From: an uncultured Ruminococcus sp.
Lineage (GTDB): Bacteria > Bacillota > Clostridia > Oscillospirales > Ruminococcaceae
Length of the DNA stretch: 64,000 nucleotides
Direction: 5' to 3'
NCBI GenBank assembly: GCA_902800795.1
Contig: CADCFQ010000008.1
Span: forward strand, 26,790-90,789
The notes under the pieces: model-generated
Told to the model about the DNA's origin: nothing
Seen by the model: only the letters and a program-made list of their open reading frames with translations
The model's database searches: none
In this document: piece after piece, positions 42,712-51,123 of the stretch
Position numbering within the stretch: the stretch's first letter is position 1
Layout: each line of letters starts with the position of its first letter
Made by a program: the position numbers and the translations under genes

Positions 42712-43473
42712 TTATTTTGTCTTGCGCTTCTGCATCTCGCCGGCTACCTTGAGCACCATCTCTCTGGGAACTATCTTAGACAGTGTTGCCGCAGCCTTCA
42801 TACCCGTTCCCGGTACGATGATAAGGGACTTGCGGAAAAGCCCCTCGACCGCTGCTCTGGCGCACTCCTCGGCCGAGATAGCCCCGACCCCGAACTCACA
42901 GCCTGCGACCTCGTTGAACTCCGTGTCAACAGGTCCCGGACACAGCGCCGAGATGTGAACGTTGGCACCCTTGTTTTTTAGCTCTCTGTTTACGGAGCCC
43001 GTAAGGCTGACCACATAAGCCTTGGTAGCATAGTATGCCGCCATAAGCGGTCCGCCCGCCATAAGTCCGGCCGAAGACGCAACATTCAGAATATAGCCCC
43101 TGTCCGCCTTGATAAAATCTTTCACGAAAAGCTTTGTCAGGATGTGGACAGCAGTAACGTTCGTGTCTATCATCCGAAGCTCGGTCTCTAAGGGTATCTC
43201 CTCAAAGTTTCCGATAGCGCCGAAGCCTGCGTTGTTTATAAGCACCGACACCCTCTCGTCCTTTACCTGCTCGTAAAGGTCAAAGCAGCCCTCTCTTGTG
43301 GAAAGGTCACAGGTGACTACCCTGCTCTCCCCCTCAAGCTCCTCTGCCAGCTCTTCTAGCCTGTCCTTTCGTCTTGCCGCAAGGATGACCCTGAAGCCCC
43401 TTGAACTGAGCTGTTTTGCTATCTCTCTGCCTATGCCCGAGCTTGCGCCCGTAATAAGTGCTGTTTTTGACAT
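42712..43473 (-). CDS. Short-chain dehydrogenase/reductase
   Basis: The 253-aa protein has the cofactor motif TGASSGIG, an ACDLST acidic loop, LINNAGFGAIG, catalytic Ser region NVASSAGLMAG and YYATKAYV (Tyr-x3-Lys). It is a classical SDR of the DltE-like type; the substrate is unknown. The C-terminal tail (VLKVAGEMQKRKTK) is basic. GGAGGTAAAAATC precedes the start. Confidence 0.93.
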   Translation of the reverse strand: MSKTALITGASSGIGREIAKQLSSRGFRVILAARRKDRLEELAEELEGESRVVTCDLSTREGCFDLYEQVKDERVSVLINNAGFGAIGNFEEIPLETELRMIDTNVTAVHILTKLFVKDFIKADRGYILNVASSAGLMAGGPLMAAYYATKAYVVSLTGSVNRELKNKGANVHISALCPGPVDTEFNEVAGCEFGVGAISAEECARAAVEGLFRKSLIIVPGTGMKAAATLSKIVPREMVLKVAGEMQKRKTK

Positions 43474-43517
43474 GATTTTTACCTCCGTTCGCAGTATGAA
43501 TTTTTTCCTTGATTACA

Positions 43518-43546
43518 ATTTTAACACAGCATCATCCCATTGTCAA
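43518..43546 (-). promoter_or_regulatory. Promoter of the SDR gene
   Basis: On the minus strand TTGACA (43546-43541) and TAAAAT (43523-43518) are 17 bp apart. Confidence 0.83.
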
Positions 43547-43703
43547 TGTTCACGCTCAGTAAACAGACCGTATGCAGACAGCGATCACACAATATGATCG
43601 AAAAAGAAAAGTCATTACAAAGCATTCCCCCGAGCCAGACAAGATCCCGGCTTCGCACAAGACATGGGCAAGGGCATTGGGTTCAGATTCTCGCACCTGT
43701 GTA

Positions 43704-43732
43704 TTGACAAAACGGCAGTTCTGTGCAATAAT
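43704..43732 (+). promoter_or_regulatory. Promoter of the nucleotidyltransferase gene
   Basis: TTGACA (43704-43709) and AATAAT (43727-43732) are 17 bp apart. Confidence 0.72.
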
Positions 43733-43786
43733 ATTATATAGTGTAAAATGTTTGCACGTAATTATCCAGAACACAAGGAGAAAGAT

Positions 43787-44701
43787 ATGGGAACTACACT
43801 TTGTATACTCGCAGCCGGTCTGGGCTCACGTTTCAAGGGCGGCATCAAGCAGCTCGAACCCTTCGGACCCAACGGCGAGATAATAATGGATTATTCGATA
43901 TATGACGCTCTTGAAGCCGGCTTTGACAAGGTGGACTTTGTTATCAGAAAAGACATCAGAGAAGCCTTTGACGAGATGATAGGCAGGCGTATAGCAGGTC
44001 ATGCTAAGGTCGAGTATTGCTATCAGGAGATCGATATGCTGCCCGAGGGCTGCAAGCCTGACCCGGAGAGGGTAAAGCCCTGGGGTCACGGCCACGCTGT
44101 GCTCTGTGCGGCAAGCGCTGTGAATGAGCCTTTTGCTGTCATAAACGCTGATGACTTTTACGGCAAGGAGGCCTACAGGCAGCTTTACAGGTTTCTCAAC
44201 GAGGATCACGGCAGCGAGGACAAAATGCACCTGGCAATGGCAGGGTTCGTTCTCAAAAATACGCTCAGCGAATACGGCGCTGTAAACAGAGGCCTGTGCG
44301 TTGTGGACGGCGGTATGCTCACCGATGTTACCGAGACCTACAATATCCGAAGAGAGGCTGACGGAAAGGTCTACTCGGGCAAGGAGACAGCTGTGGAGGT
44401 CGACGAGAACTGCTATGCTTCGATGAATATGTGGGCGCTGCCTGCAAGGTTTATGGACAGGCTGAAAGAGAAGTTCGGGGTGTTCTATAAAGACAACGCC
44501 GGCAGCCTTACAGCTGAGTTTCTTCTGCCTGCGGCGATAGACGAGATGATAAGGTCAGGCGAGGCGGATTGTGCCGTTCTTCCCAGCCACGACCGCTGGT
44601 TCGGAGTGACCTACGCCGAGGACAAGGCAGGAGTCAGGGCAGAGATAGCAAAGCTTATCAAGAGCGGCGCTTATCCCGCGGACCTGTGGGGCAAGGAATA
44701 A
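43787..44701 (+). CDS. NTP-transferase family protein (sugar-phosphate nucleotidyltransferase-like)
   Basis: The 304-aa protein begins MGTTLCILAAGLGSRFKGG, the NTP-binding signature, with a metal-binding Asp in AVINADDFYG. This is the nucleotidyltransferase fold of sugar-nucleotide enzymes; the substrate is unknown. AAGGAGAAAGAT precedes the ATG at 43787. An in-frame extension to 43748 is not used. It is a single-gene unit. Confidence 0.9.
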   Translation: MGTTLCILAAGLGSRFKGGIKQLEPFGPNGEIIMDYSIYDALEAGFDKVDFVIRKDIREAFDEMIGRRIAGHAKVEYCYQEIDMLPEGCKPDPERVKPWGHGHAVLCAASAVNEPFAVINADDFYGKEAYRQLYRFLNEDHGSEDKMHLAMAGFVLKNTLSEYGAVNRGLCVVDGGMLTDVTETYNIRREADGKVYSGKETAVEVDENCYASMNMWALPARFMDRLKEKFGVFYKDNAGSLTAEFLLPAAIDEMIRSGEADCAVLPSHDRWFGVTYAEDKAGVRAEIAKLIKSGAYPADLWGKE

Positions 44702-44824
44702 TATTACGACATAGTTTCAGATTTTAATAATTTGTAATAATTTTCGTATTATTTCATAAGTCAGCTATGTGTATTTTGTTAGGTATACACAAGAAAACGA
44801 TTGCATATTTGTGTTATATGCTGA

Positions 44825-44853
44825 TTGAAATTTTAATAAAAATTTAGTATAAT
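44825..44853 (+). promoter_or_regulatory. Promoter of the surface-protein gene
   Basis: TTGAAA (44825-44830) and TATAAT (44848-44853) are 17 bp apart in an AT-rich gap. Confidence 0.85.
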
Positions 44854-44887
44854 GTAGGTAATCTTATTAGGAAAGGAAGTTTTAGAA

Positions 44888-45928
44888 ATGAAACTTAAAA
44901 GAGTAATTGCAGGCATGGCAGTTTCTACGATCGCAGCTTCCATGTTCGCAGTAACTGCATCCGCATACAACTTCGGTATCTTCTTCCAGACAAACGGGAC
45001 CTGGAACTACAGAAACGTTTACGGCGGCACCGATGACGGCGCTGTTGCATTCCCTGACCATTCTGTTGGCGTACAGGGCGGCGGCGGTTTTGATACCAAC
45101 GTTGATTTCGGCGATCTTGAGATCACAGCTGACGGCACCTACACCCTTACAATGCCTTGCAAGGGTAAGATGAACGACCGTATCGATGAAGAGATCTACG
45201 GACCTGAGGGTGACAGAGTAGAGGATGCTCTTGTATGGACTATGTCTGAGAACTATGCTCCCGATGCTGATAATCCCGGACAGGCTGTTGTATCTGCTAC
45301 AACAGACAAAATGAATCTGCTCGGTATCACTACCGATATGCCTTTCGAGGCCGAGGAGCAGGAAGACGGAACCAACAAGTTCTACGTTGACGGCAAGGAA
45401 GTTAAGATCACTGACGTAACTGTTAGCTTCGGCGGCGAGAGCTATACACTTGATGAGATCTACGGAGACACTGAGGGTGAGACACTTAACTTCAATTTCA
45501 TCAATGACTGGATGAAGAAGAAGGACAAGACAGCTCTTATCGAGGCAGGCAAGCTCTTTGATACAGCTAACTTTGCTATCCCCGGCGCTGATGATACGCT
45601 TTCTATCTCCTTCACCATCACAGGTCTGAGCGAGGGCGGCAACACTGAGTCTTCTCAGTCTGGCACTGAGTCCTCTCAGGCAAGCGGCGACGCTTCTTCT
45701 GCAGCTGGTACAGATGCTTCTTCCAAGGCAGCTGACACAAGCTCTGCAGCAAGCAAGTCCGGCACAACTACTACAACAACTACTACCGGCACAACAGCAA
45801 CAGGCACAGCAGCAGCTGGCGGTTCTGATGCTACAGATTCTTCTGCAGCTACCGGTGCAACAGCAGGCCTCGTATTCGCAGGCATCACTCTTGCTGGCGC
45901 AGCAGTTGTAGTTTCCAAGAGAAAGTAA
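44888..45928 (+). CDS. Secreted, C-terminally anchored Ser/Thr-rich surface protein
   Basis: The 346-aa protein has a signal peptide (cleavage near ASA-YN), a globular beta-rich domain to about residue 250, a Ser/Ala/Thr-rich linker including an eight-Thr run, and a C-terminal hydrophobic helix ending in SKRK. That end looks like a membrane or wall anchor, but no LPxTG-type motif is visible. The globular part is not recognised. GGAAAGGAAG precedes the ATG and codon use suggests high expression. It is monocistronic, with a strong terminator. Confidence 0.88.
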   Translation: MKLKRVIAGMAVSTIAASMFAVTASAYNFGIFFQTNGTWNYRNVYGGTDDGAVAFPDHSVGVQGGGGFDTNVDFGDLEITADGTYTLTMPCKGKMNDRIDEEIYGPEGDRVEDALVWTMSENYAPDADNPGQAVVSATTDKMNLLGITTDMPFEAEEQEDGTNKFYVDGKEVKITDVTVSFGGESYTLDEIYGDTEGETLNFNFINDWMKKKDKTALIEAGKLFDTANFAIPGADDTLSISFTITGLSEGGNTESSQSGTESSQASGDASSAAGTDASSKAADTSSAASKSGTTTTTTTTGTTATGTAAAGGSDATDSSAATGATAGLVFAGITLAGAAVVVSKRK

Positions 45929-45958
45929 TTTCTTATCCGGAACATTAACACTTATATT

Positions 45959-45990
45959 AAGAGGTCCTCTTTGTGAGGACCTCTTTTTTT
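45959..45990 (+). terminator. Terminator of the surface-protein gene
   Basis: AAGAGGTCCTC pairs with GAGGACCTCTT over a 5-nt loop, then TTTTT. Perfect 11-bp stem. Confidence 0.93.
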
Positions 45991-46023
45991 GTGCGGCGGT
46001 GATAAAAAAATATGAAAAAACAC

Positions 46024-46052
46024 TGGACAAAAGAAGAAATGTATAGTATAAT
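46024..46052 (+). promoter_or_regulatory. Promoter of rsmD-coaD
   Basis: TGGACA (46024-46029) and TATAAT (46047-46052) are 17 bp apart. Confidence 0.8.
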
Positions 46053-46100
46053 GTTATTGTTCGTAAAAATGTGTATCGATATGGAGTGTGCTTTAGACAG

Positions 46101-46658
46101 ATGCGTGTTATCACCGGTTCTTGCAGAGGTAAAAAACTGAAGACCCTTGAGGGTACAGATACAAGACCTACTTCTGATATGGTCAAGGAGGCTGTGTTTT
46201 CTATAATCCAGTTCGAGCTGCCTTCGGCAAATGTGCTGGACCTGTTCGCAGGGAGCGGCCAAATGGGCATCGAGGCTCTTAGCCGTGGGGCTGCGCACTG
46301 TGTTTTTGTGGACAAGAACCCTGCCGCTGTCAAGGTCATAAGATCCAATGTCAGCGACTGCGGTTTTATCAAGCAGTCAAGGATACTGACTATGGACAGC
46401 CTGGAGTATCTTAAAGCTGCAAAGAGCGGTCTGGATATCGTTTTTGTGGATCCGCCCTATAAGACGGGGCTGGTAGAAAAGGCTTTGCCGCTTCTGGAGA
46501 AGAAGCTTAATGAAGGCGCTTTTGTTATCTGCGAGCACGAAAGAGAGCTGACACTTCCCGATGAGACCGGGGAGCTGGTGCTCCATAAGAGATATAAATA
46601 CGGCAAGATCGCACTGACAGTTTACAGACTGCCGAAGAAAGACGAGGAAGAGCTATGA
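46101..46658 (+). CDS. rsmD: 16S rRNA (guanine966-N2)-methyltransferase RsmD
   Basis: The 185-aa protein begins MRVITGSCRGKKLKTLEG and has the SAM motif LDLFAGSGQMGIEALSRGA and the catalytic VFVDPPY. It modifies G966 of 16S rRNA. ATG 46101 gives the family start; a longer frame from 46071 lacks support, and the ribosome site is weak. It overlaps coaD by 4 nt, the usual Firmicute pairing. Confidence 0.96.
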   Translation: MRVITGSCRGKKLKTLEGTDTRPTSDMVKEAVFSIIQFELPSANVLDLFAGSGQMGIEALSRGAAHCVFVDKNPAAVKVIRSNVSDCGFIKQSRILTMDSLEYLKAAKSGLDIVFVDPPYKTGLVEKALPLLEKKLNEGAFVICEHERELTLPDETGELVLHKRYKYGKIALTVYRLPKKDEEEL

Positions 46659-47161
46659 GGATAGCGGTTTGTCCCGGAAGCTTTGATCCCGTTACGCTGG
46701 GCCACATTGATATCATCGACAGAGCTGCCCGGCTTTTTGACAAGGTCATTGTTCTGGTCTCCTTTAATCCGAACAAGCAGAACGCTGTGTTCTCGGTGAA
46801 GGAGAGAATGGAAATGATAATAGAGTCCACCGCTCACCTTGATAATGTTGTGGTGGATTGTTACAGCGGACTGCTAGCAGATTACCTGAAGCAGACAGGG
46901 GCTGTGGCTATAGTTAAGGGTCTGAGAGCGGTCTCGGACTTTGAGTATGAGTTTCAGATGGCGCTTGCCAACAAGAAGCTTTATGACGGAGCGGAAACTG
47001 TTTTCCTTACGACAACGGGAGAGAATATGTTCCTTTCATCCAGCGTTGTAAAGGAGATCGCAAGCTTCGGCGGAGATATAACAGACTTTGTGTCTCCGGC
47101 TATTAAGGACAGGATCTTTGACAGGCTCTGTGTTCCCGGCAAAAGCGATGCCGACATATGA
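46655..47161 (+). CDS. coaD: Phosphopantetheine adenylyltransferase
   Basis: The 168-aa enzyme has CPGSFDPVTLGHIDII and VKGLRAVSDFEYEFQMA, and a TTTGENMFLSSS end region, as expected. It adenylates 4'-phosphopantetheine in CoA synthesis, which also supplies the ACP prosthetic group used by the fatty acid genes further along. It starts inside the rsmD stop (ATGAGG). Confidence 0.98.
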   Translation: MRIAVCPGSFDPVTLGHIDIIDRAARLFDKVIVLVSFNPNKQNAVFSVKERMEMIIESTAHLDNVVVDCYSGLLADYLKQTGAVAIVKGLRAVSDFEYEFQMALANKKLYDGAETVFLTTTGENMFLSSSVVKEIASFGGDITDFVSPAIKDRIFDRLCVPGKSDADI

Positions 47162-47194
47162 CCTGAGTTATAAAAGAGAAAGGGTGTAATTTTA

Positions 47195-47752
47195 ATGGCT
47201 AATGAAAAACTGACACTGGAAGAGTATTTTGAAAGGATGGAGGAGCTGCTGGACAAGGCAAGATCGACTCCGTTTTCTTCAAAGAAACTTATAGATTCCG
47301 AGCTTATGAGCCAGTATCTTGATGAGGCAAGAATAAATATGCCTGTTGAGATCAAGCAGGCTCAGGACACACAGAGAGACAGACAGGCTATTCTTGCACA
47401 GGCTTCAAAGGAAGCTGACGATATCATCAGAAAGGCAAAGGAAGATGCCAAGAAGCTGGTATCTCAGGAGGCTGTTATACAGCAGGCCGCTGACTATGCA
47501 AAGCAGATACTCGCTGAGGCTGACAAGCAGGCTGCGGACATCATCGCTCAGGCAAAGGCTAAGGACAAGGCTATCAAGGACGCCCTTTCCGAGAACCTCA
47601 ACAAGTCGCTGACAGAGGCTGTGAACATCCTCACAAAGAGCCTTAACGACGTTGAGACAACAAGAGCTGCTGTTGCAAAGATAAACCCCGACGCTCCTGC
47701 CGAGGAAGAGAAGGCAGAGGAGAAGACCGAGGAAAAGAAGGAAAAGAAATAA
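47195..47752 (+). CDS. Coiled-coil protein, function unknown
   Basis: The 185-aa protein is mostly helical. Residues about 60-130 form a long Ala/Lys/Asp coiled coil of the type seen in DivIVA and ATP synthase b-like proteins (QASKEADDIIRKAKEDAKK). The tail is a Glu/Lys run. No membrane helix. AAAGGGTGTAATTTTA precedes the ATG. Such genes follow coaD in related genomes by recollection; no function is assigned. Confidence 0.82.
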   Translation: MANEKLTLEEYFERMEELLDKARSTPFSSKKLIDSELMSQYLDEARINMPVEIKQAQDTQRDRQAILAQASKEADDIIRKAKEDAKKLVSQEAVIQQAADYAKQILAEADKQAADIIAQAKAKDKAIKDALSENLNKSLTEAVNILTKSLNDVETTRAAVAKINPDAPAEEEKAEEKTEEKKEKK

Positions 47753-47764
47753 TCATTTCTATAT

Positions 47765-47798
47765 AAAAGATCCCACGAGTGATCGTGGGATCTTTTTT
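47765..47798. terminator. Bidirectional terminator between coiled-coil gene and aroK
   Basis: A perfect 14-bp stem (47765-47778 with 47783-47796, loop GTGA) ends in TTTTTT on the plus strand. aroK is convergent and ends 9 nt away. Confidence 0.92.
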
Positions 47799-47806
47799 GC
47801 TGTTTT

Positions 47807-48313
47807 TTATCGCTGAACGTAGATCTTTTCTGCCTGCTTTGCTATCTCCGCTGCGCCAAGCTCGCCGCTGATAACACAGTTTGAATGTGCAAGATAAAGC
47901 GGACGGCGCTGAGAAAAGCGCTCGGAAAGCTGTTCCTTTGTGGAGCTGGCAGCTATGGGTCTGTGTGGGTCGTCCTTGATACGCTCATAGCAGACCTCGA
48001 AGGGTGTGTCTATAAATACCACAAGGCCTGCCGCCTTTGCGACAGCTGCGTTCTCTTCGCTCAGGAGCGCTCCGCCGCCTGTGGCGACCACCATGAGCTT
48101 TGATGACAGGTCTTTCAGAGCCTGTGTCTCCGCCGAGCGGAAATAAGGCTCGCCCTTTTGCTCAAAGATCTCGGGGATAGTCATCCCCTCTTTTTTTTCA
48201 ATATAATCGTCAAGGTCAAGACACTCTGTTTTGAGCTTTCTCGCAAGTATCTTCCCTACTGTTGACTTTCCGCAGCCCATGAAGCCGCAGAGAAATATGG
48301 GTGCACCGCTCAT
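47807..48313 (-). CDS. aroK: Shikimate kinase
   Basis: The 168-aa enzyme has the P-loop GFMGCGKSTVGK, the shikimate-binding LDDYIEKKEGMTIPEIF, FRSAE, TGGGALL and the lid with RPIAA and RRPLY. It phosphorylates shikimate in the chorismate pathway. It overlaps aroE by one base. Confidence 0.97.
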   Translation of the reverse strand: MSGAPIFLCGFMGCGKSTVGKILARKLKTECLDLDDYIEKKEGMTIPEIFEQKGEPYFRSAETQALKDLSSKLMVVATGGGALLSEENAAVAKAAGLVVFIDTPFEVCYERIKDDPHRPIAASSTKEQLSERFSQRRPLYLAHSNCVISGELGAAEIAKQAEKIYVQR

Positions 48314-49158
48314 TATTTAAAATCCCTTTCAACGATCTCTTCCATCTCACTGATGATGGGAGCCACCTCTTCCTCGGTGTAGCTGTCGCCGTCCCAGATC
48401 TCGTGGGCGGAGACCGCCTGCCATACCAGCATAGCCATTCCGCCTGCCGCAGGCTTGCCCTGGGAGCGGGCTTTCTTTATCAGCATGGTCTCACGGGGAT
48501 TATAGATAACATCGAACACAGCATCAGCCGCAGCGATCATCTCATCGCTGACCGGGCAGGCATCGCACTTGGGATACATACCCACAGGGGTCGCATTCAT
48601 AAGAAGGTCATAACCCACGGAAGCATCTATGCTGTTTATATCTACTATCGTGATATCAGCATCAGGCTTCATAGCTATGATCTCTTTTGCGGCCTGATCT
48701 GCAAGAGGCATATCGCTTTCGAGCACAGCTACTGTCAGCTTTGCTCCTGCAAGCGCCGACTCTATAGCCATCATCCTTCCGACACCGCCGCAGCCGATAA
48801 GCAGGACTCTTCCCGAAAGGCTGACACCCATAGCGGATATCGTCCTTAAAAAACCATCGCAGTCGGTATTGTAGCCTGTCAGCACACCGTTCTTATTGTC
48901 GATGCAGTTGACGGAATTATATCTCTTTGCCGAGTCAGCGAGCTCATCACACTGAGCGATTATGGCCTGCTTGTGGGGTATGGTTATATTAAAGCCGTCA
49001 AGGCCGGCAAGCCTTTGTGAATAGCTGTCCAGCTCGTCCGGAGCTATCTCGATGACCTCATAATCTGCTGTTCTGCCTTTCAAACCGAAAAGCCTCTCGT
49101 GGATAGGCGGCGACATCGTATGTCCCAGTGAACCGCCGATAAGTGCATATCTGCCCAT
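48313..49158 (-). CDS. aroE: Shikimate dehydrogenase
   Basis: The 281-aa enzyme has GGSLGHTMSPPIHERLF, GFNITIPHKQ with the catalytic Lys, NTDCDGFL and the NADP site LLIGCGGVGRM. It makes shikimate for AroK. AGGAGGACAAAT precedes the ATG at 49158. It lies in a minus-strand unit with aroK and comEB. Confidence 0.97.
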   Translation of the reverse strand: MGRYALIGGSLGHTMSPPIHERLFGLKGRTADYEVIEIAPDELDSYSQRLAGLDGFNITIPHKQAIIAQCDELADSAKRYNSVNCIDNKNGVLTGYNTDCDGFLRTISAMGVSLSGRVLLIGCGGVGRMMAIESALAGAKLTVAVLESDMPLADQAAKEIIAMKPDADITIVDINSIDASVGYDLLMNATPVGMYPKCDACPVSDEMIAAADAVFDVIYNPRETMLIKKARSQGKPAAGGMAMLVWQAVSAHEIWDGDSYTEEEVAPIISEMEEIVERDFK

Positions 49159-49171
49159 ATTTGTCCTCCTT

Positions 49172-49657
49172 TTACAGGCTGATGATCTCTGTTCTGTTGG
49201 TGGGAACGTATTCCCTTACCTTGACACCTGCCAATGCGAACATCCTTCGTGATGCCTTGACCCCGTCAGAATCGGGATACTTGTCCTCGCCGTAAACGAC
49301 CTCTTTTATGCCGCTCTGGATTATCGCCTTGGCACACTCGTTGCAGGGGAAAAGAGAAACATAGATGGTCGAGTTTTCAAGGTTTCCTGTGGCGCTGTTA
49401 AGTATGGCGTTTAGCTCGGCGTGGCAGACAAAGGGATATTTAGTGTCCAAAAAATCTCCCTCTCTGCCCCAGGAAAGTTCGTCATCGCTGCAGCCGATAG
49501 GCATACCGTTATAGCCGACAGACAAGATCTTGTTCTTGTCCGAAACTATGCAGGCACCCACCTGGGTGTTCGGATCCTTGCTTCGTCTTGCCGAGAGCTT
49601 CGAGATACCCATGAAGTATTCGTCCCAGCTTATGTAGTCCTCTCTTTTCAATCCCAT
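49172..49657 (-). CDS. comEB: dCMP deaminase (ComEB family)
   Basis: The 161-aa protein has the zinc/catalytic motifs [10 protein letters not shown] and [15 protein letters not shown], and N-terminal [19 protein letters not shown] with TQVGACIV. It converts dCMP to dUMP for thymidylate synthesis. GGAGGTGC precedes the ATG. It sits between fabD and aroE. Confidence 0.95.
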   Translation of the reverse strand: MGLKREDYISWDEYFMGISKLSARRSKDPNTQVGACIVSDKNKILSVGYNGMPIGCSDDELSWGREGDFLDTKYPFVCHAELNAILNSATGNLENSTIYVSLFPCNECAKAIIQSGIKEVVYGEDKYPDSDGVKASRRMFALAGVKVREYVPTNRTEIISL

Positions 49658-49685
49658 GCACCTCCGTCTGGTGTCAGTTCAAAGT

Positions 49686-50630
49686 TCACTCCGCTTTCAG
49701 CGCCTCAAGTGCCGCATCAAGCGTTGCATTGTTTTCAATATTTACAGCCTTTGCATCTGCAAGGGTCTTTTTCACAAGTCCTGTCAGCACCTTGTTGGGG
49801 CCGAGCTCGATAAAGGTATCAAAGCCTGCTTCCTGTGCGGCATAAAGCTCGCTTGTAAACTTTACAGGAGAAACGATATGTGCTGCCAGCTGTGCGATCA
49901 TATCGGTGTTCTCAAGATCCAGCTCTTTTCCCGTTACATTGGAATAGAAAGCGCAGGAAGGCTTGTTGAACTTAAAGTCCTTAGCCTTTGCCGCAAACTC
50001 CTCTGCGGCAGGTCTCATCATCTCGCTGTGGAAAGCAGAAGCCACGCCAAGCTTTACAGCCTTGACTCTCTTTGCAGTGCTGGTCTCCTTTATAAGATCA
50101 GCTGCTGCCTGAGCCGCTGCGCTCTCTCCTGCGATAACTGTCTGCACAGGTGAATTGTAGTTTACTGCCACAACATAGCCCTCGGTCTTCTCGCAGGCCG
50201 CCTCGATCTCGGCAGGCTCCGGTCCTATGATAGCATACATAGCGCCCTCGCTGTTCTCGGCGCAGGTGTTCATAGCGTTTGCTCTTATCTTAATGAGCCT
50301 GAATGCGTCCTCGTAGGAAAGCATACCGCTTGCAGCCATAGCCGCATATTCGCCCAGCGAATGACCGGCAACGCCGTCAAAGTCTATGCCCTCGGCCTTG
50401 GCTGCCTCAAAGGCTGCCAGCGAGCAAGCCATGATAGCAGGCTGTGAATTGACAGTCCTGCCCAGCTCCTCTGCGCTGCCCTCAAAAGCTATGCTCCTTA
50501 TATCAGTTCCCAGGATCTCACCCGCCAGTGTGAACACAGCATCAGCAGCAGGATAACGCTCACAAAGCTCCTTAGCCATTCCCACATACTGCGAGCCCTG
50601 ACCTGAAAACAAAAACATTTTTTTACTCAT
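49686..50630 (-). CDS. fabD: Malonyl-CoA:ACP transacylase
   Basis: The 314-aa protein has FSGQGSQYVGM, the nucleophile elbow GHSLGEYAAM, and the catalytic His in GVASAFHSEMM. It loads malonate onto ACP. It is on the minus strand, divergent from the main fab cluster but next to it, so the two share the 50.6-51.1 kb gap. AAGGAGAATG precedes the start. Confidence 0.97.
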   Translation of the reverse strand: MSKKMFLFSGQGSQYVGMAKELCERYPAADAVFTLAGEILGTDIRSIAFEGSAEELGRTVNSQPAIMACSLAAFEAAKAEGIDFDGVAGHSLGEYAAMAASGMLSYEDAFRLIKIRANAMNTCAENSEGAMYAIIGPEPAEIEAACEKTEGYVVAVNYNSPVQTVIAGESAAAQAAADLIKETSTAKRVKAVKLGVASAFHSEMMRPAAEEFAAKAKDFKFNKPSCAFYSNVTGKELDLENTDMIAQLAAHIVSPVKFTSELYAAQEAGFDTFIELGPNKVLTGLVKKTLADAKAVNIENNATLDAALEALKAE

Positions 50631-51123
50631 TTCTCATTCTCCTTGGTGTATAATATTACTGCCGCCCACAGAGATGACCGCCTGCGGCAGCTTGTTTTTG
50701 GGGTGCTTTGCCTGTTAAAACAGGCATCATCTTCTATTTTGTTTCTTGATTTAACCATTGCGGATTTTTTTAAACTATCGTAACAGAACATTAAATATCG
50801 GCTTCGGATTTGTGAAAAATTCCTTGAAAGTTTAAATAAACCTTGCGTTGTTAATAATTTGTTATTGATTAAGATTTTCAAAAGCGGTATAATTATTCTT
50901 GTGGGCTTATGAGCTTGAAAACCTTTGACCCCACCACTCACACATTATAGCACAGTTTATCCCAAATGTAAAGTAATGCACTGAAAAAACGTATATTATA
51001 AGTTTATTTATCATTAGGCGATCGTAAAGCTCGGCGCTGAAAGCGGCGAGGGCTTACATAAATTGCAAGGTTCTGCGAATTTTGCGATCAGCTAATATTT
51101 ATCATAAAACGGAGGAAAGAAAA
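50631..51123. other. Intergenic region between divergent fabD and fabH
   Basis: No convincing gene; a minus-strand 104-codon frame lacks a ribosome site and recognisable content. Seen are GCCTGTT-TT-AACAGGC and a TGCCGC/GCGGCA hairpin near 50.66-50.72 kb on the fabD side, a clear fabH promoter at 50865-50893, and a stem CTCGGCGCT/AGCGGCGAG near 51030-51050 in the fabH leader. No FapR-like palindrome was recognised. The fabH leader would be about 220 nt. Confidence 0.6.
50865..50893 (+). promoter_or_regulatory. Promoter of the fab operon
   Basis: TTGATT (50865-50870) and TATAAT (50888-50893) are 17 bp apart in an AT-rich region. Confidence 0.78.

Noticed and set aside
44882..46372. Long minus-strand frame opposite the surface-protein gene
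   Set aside because: It mirrors the biased codons of the plus-strand gene, gives Cys/Ser-rich repetitive sequence without a family, and lacks promoter and ribosome site.
50627..50941. 104-codon minus-strand frame upstream of fabD
   Set aside because: No ribosome site, mixed composition, and it covers the promoter region of the fab operon.
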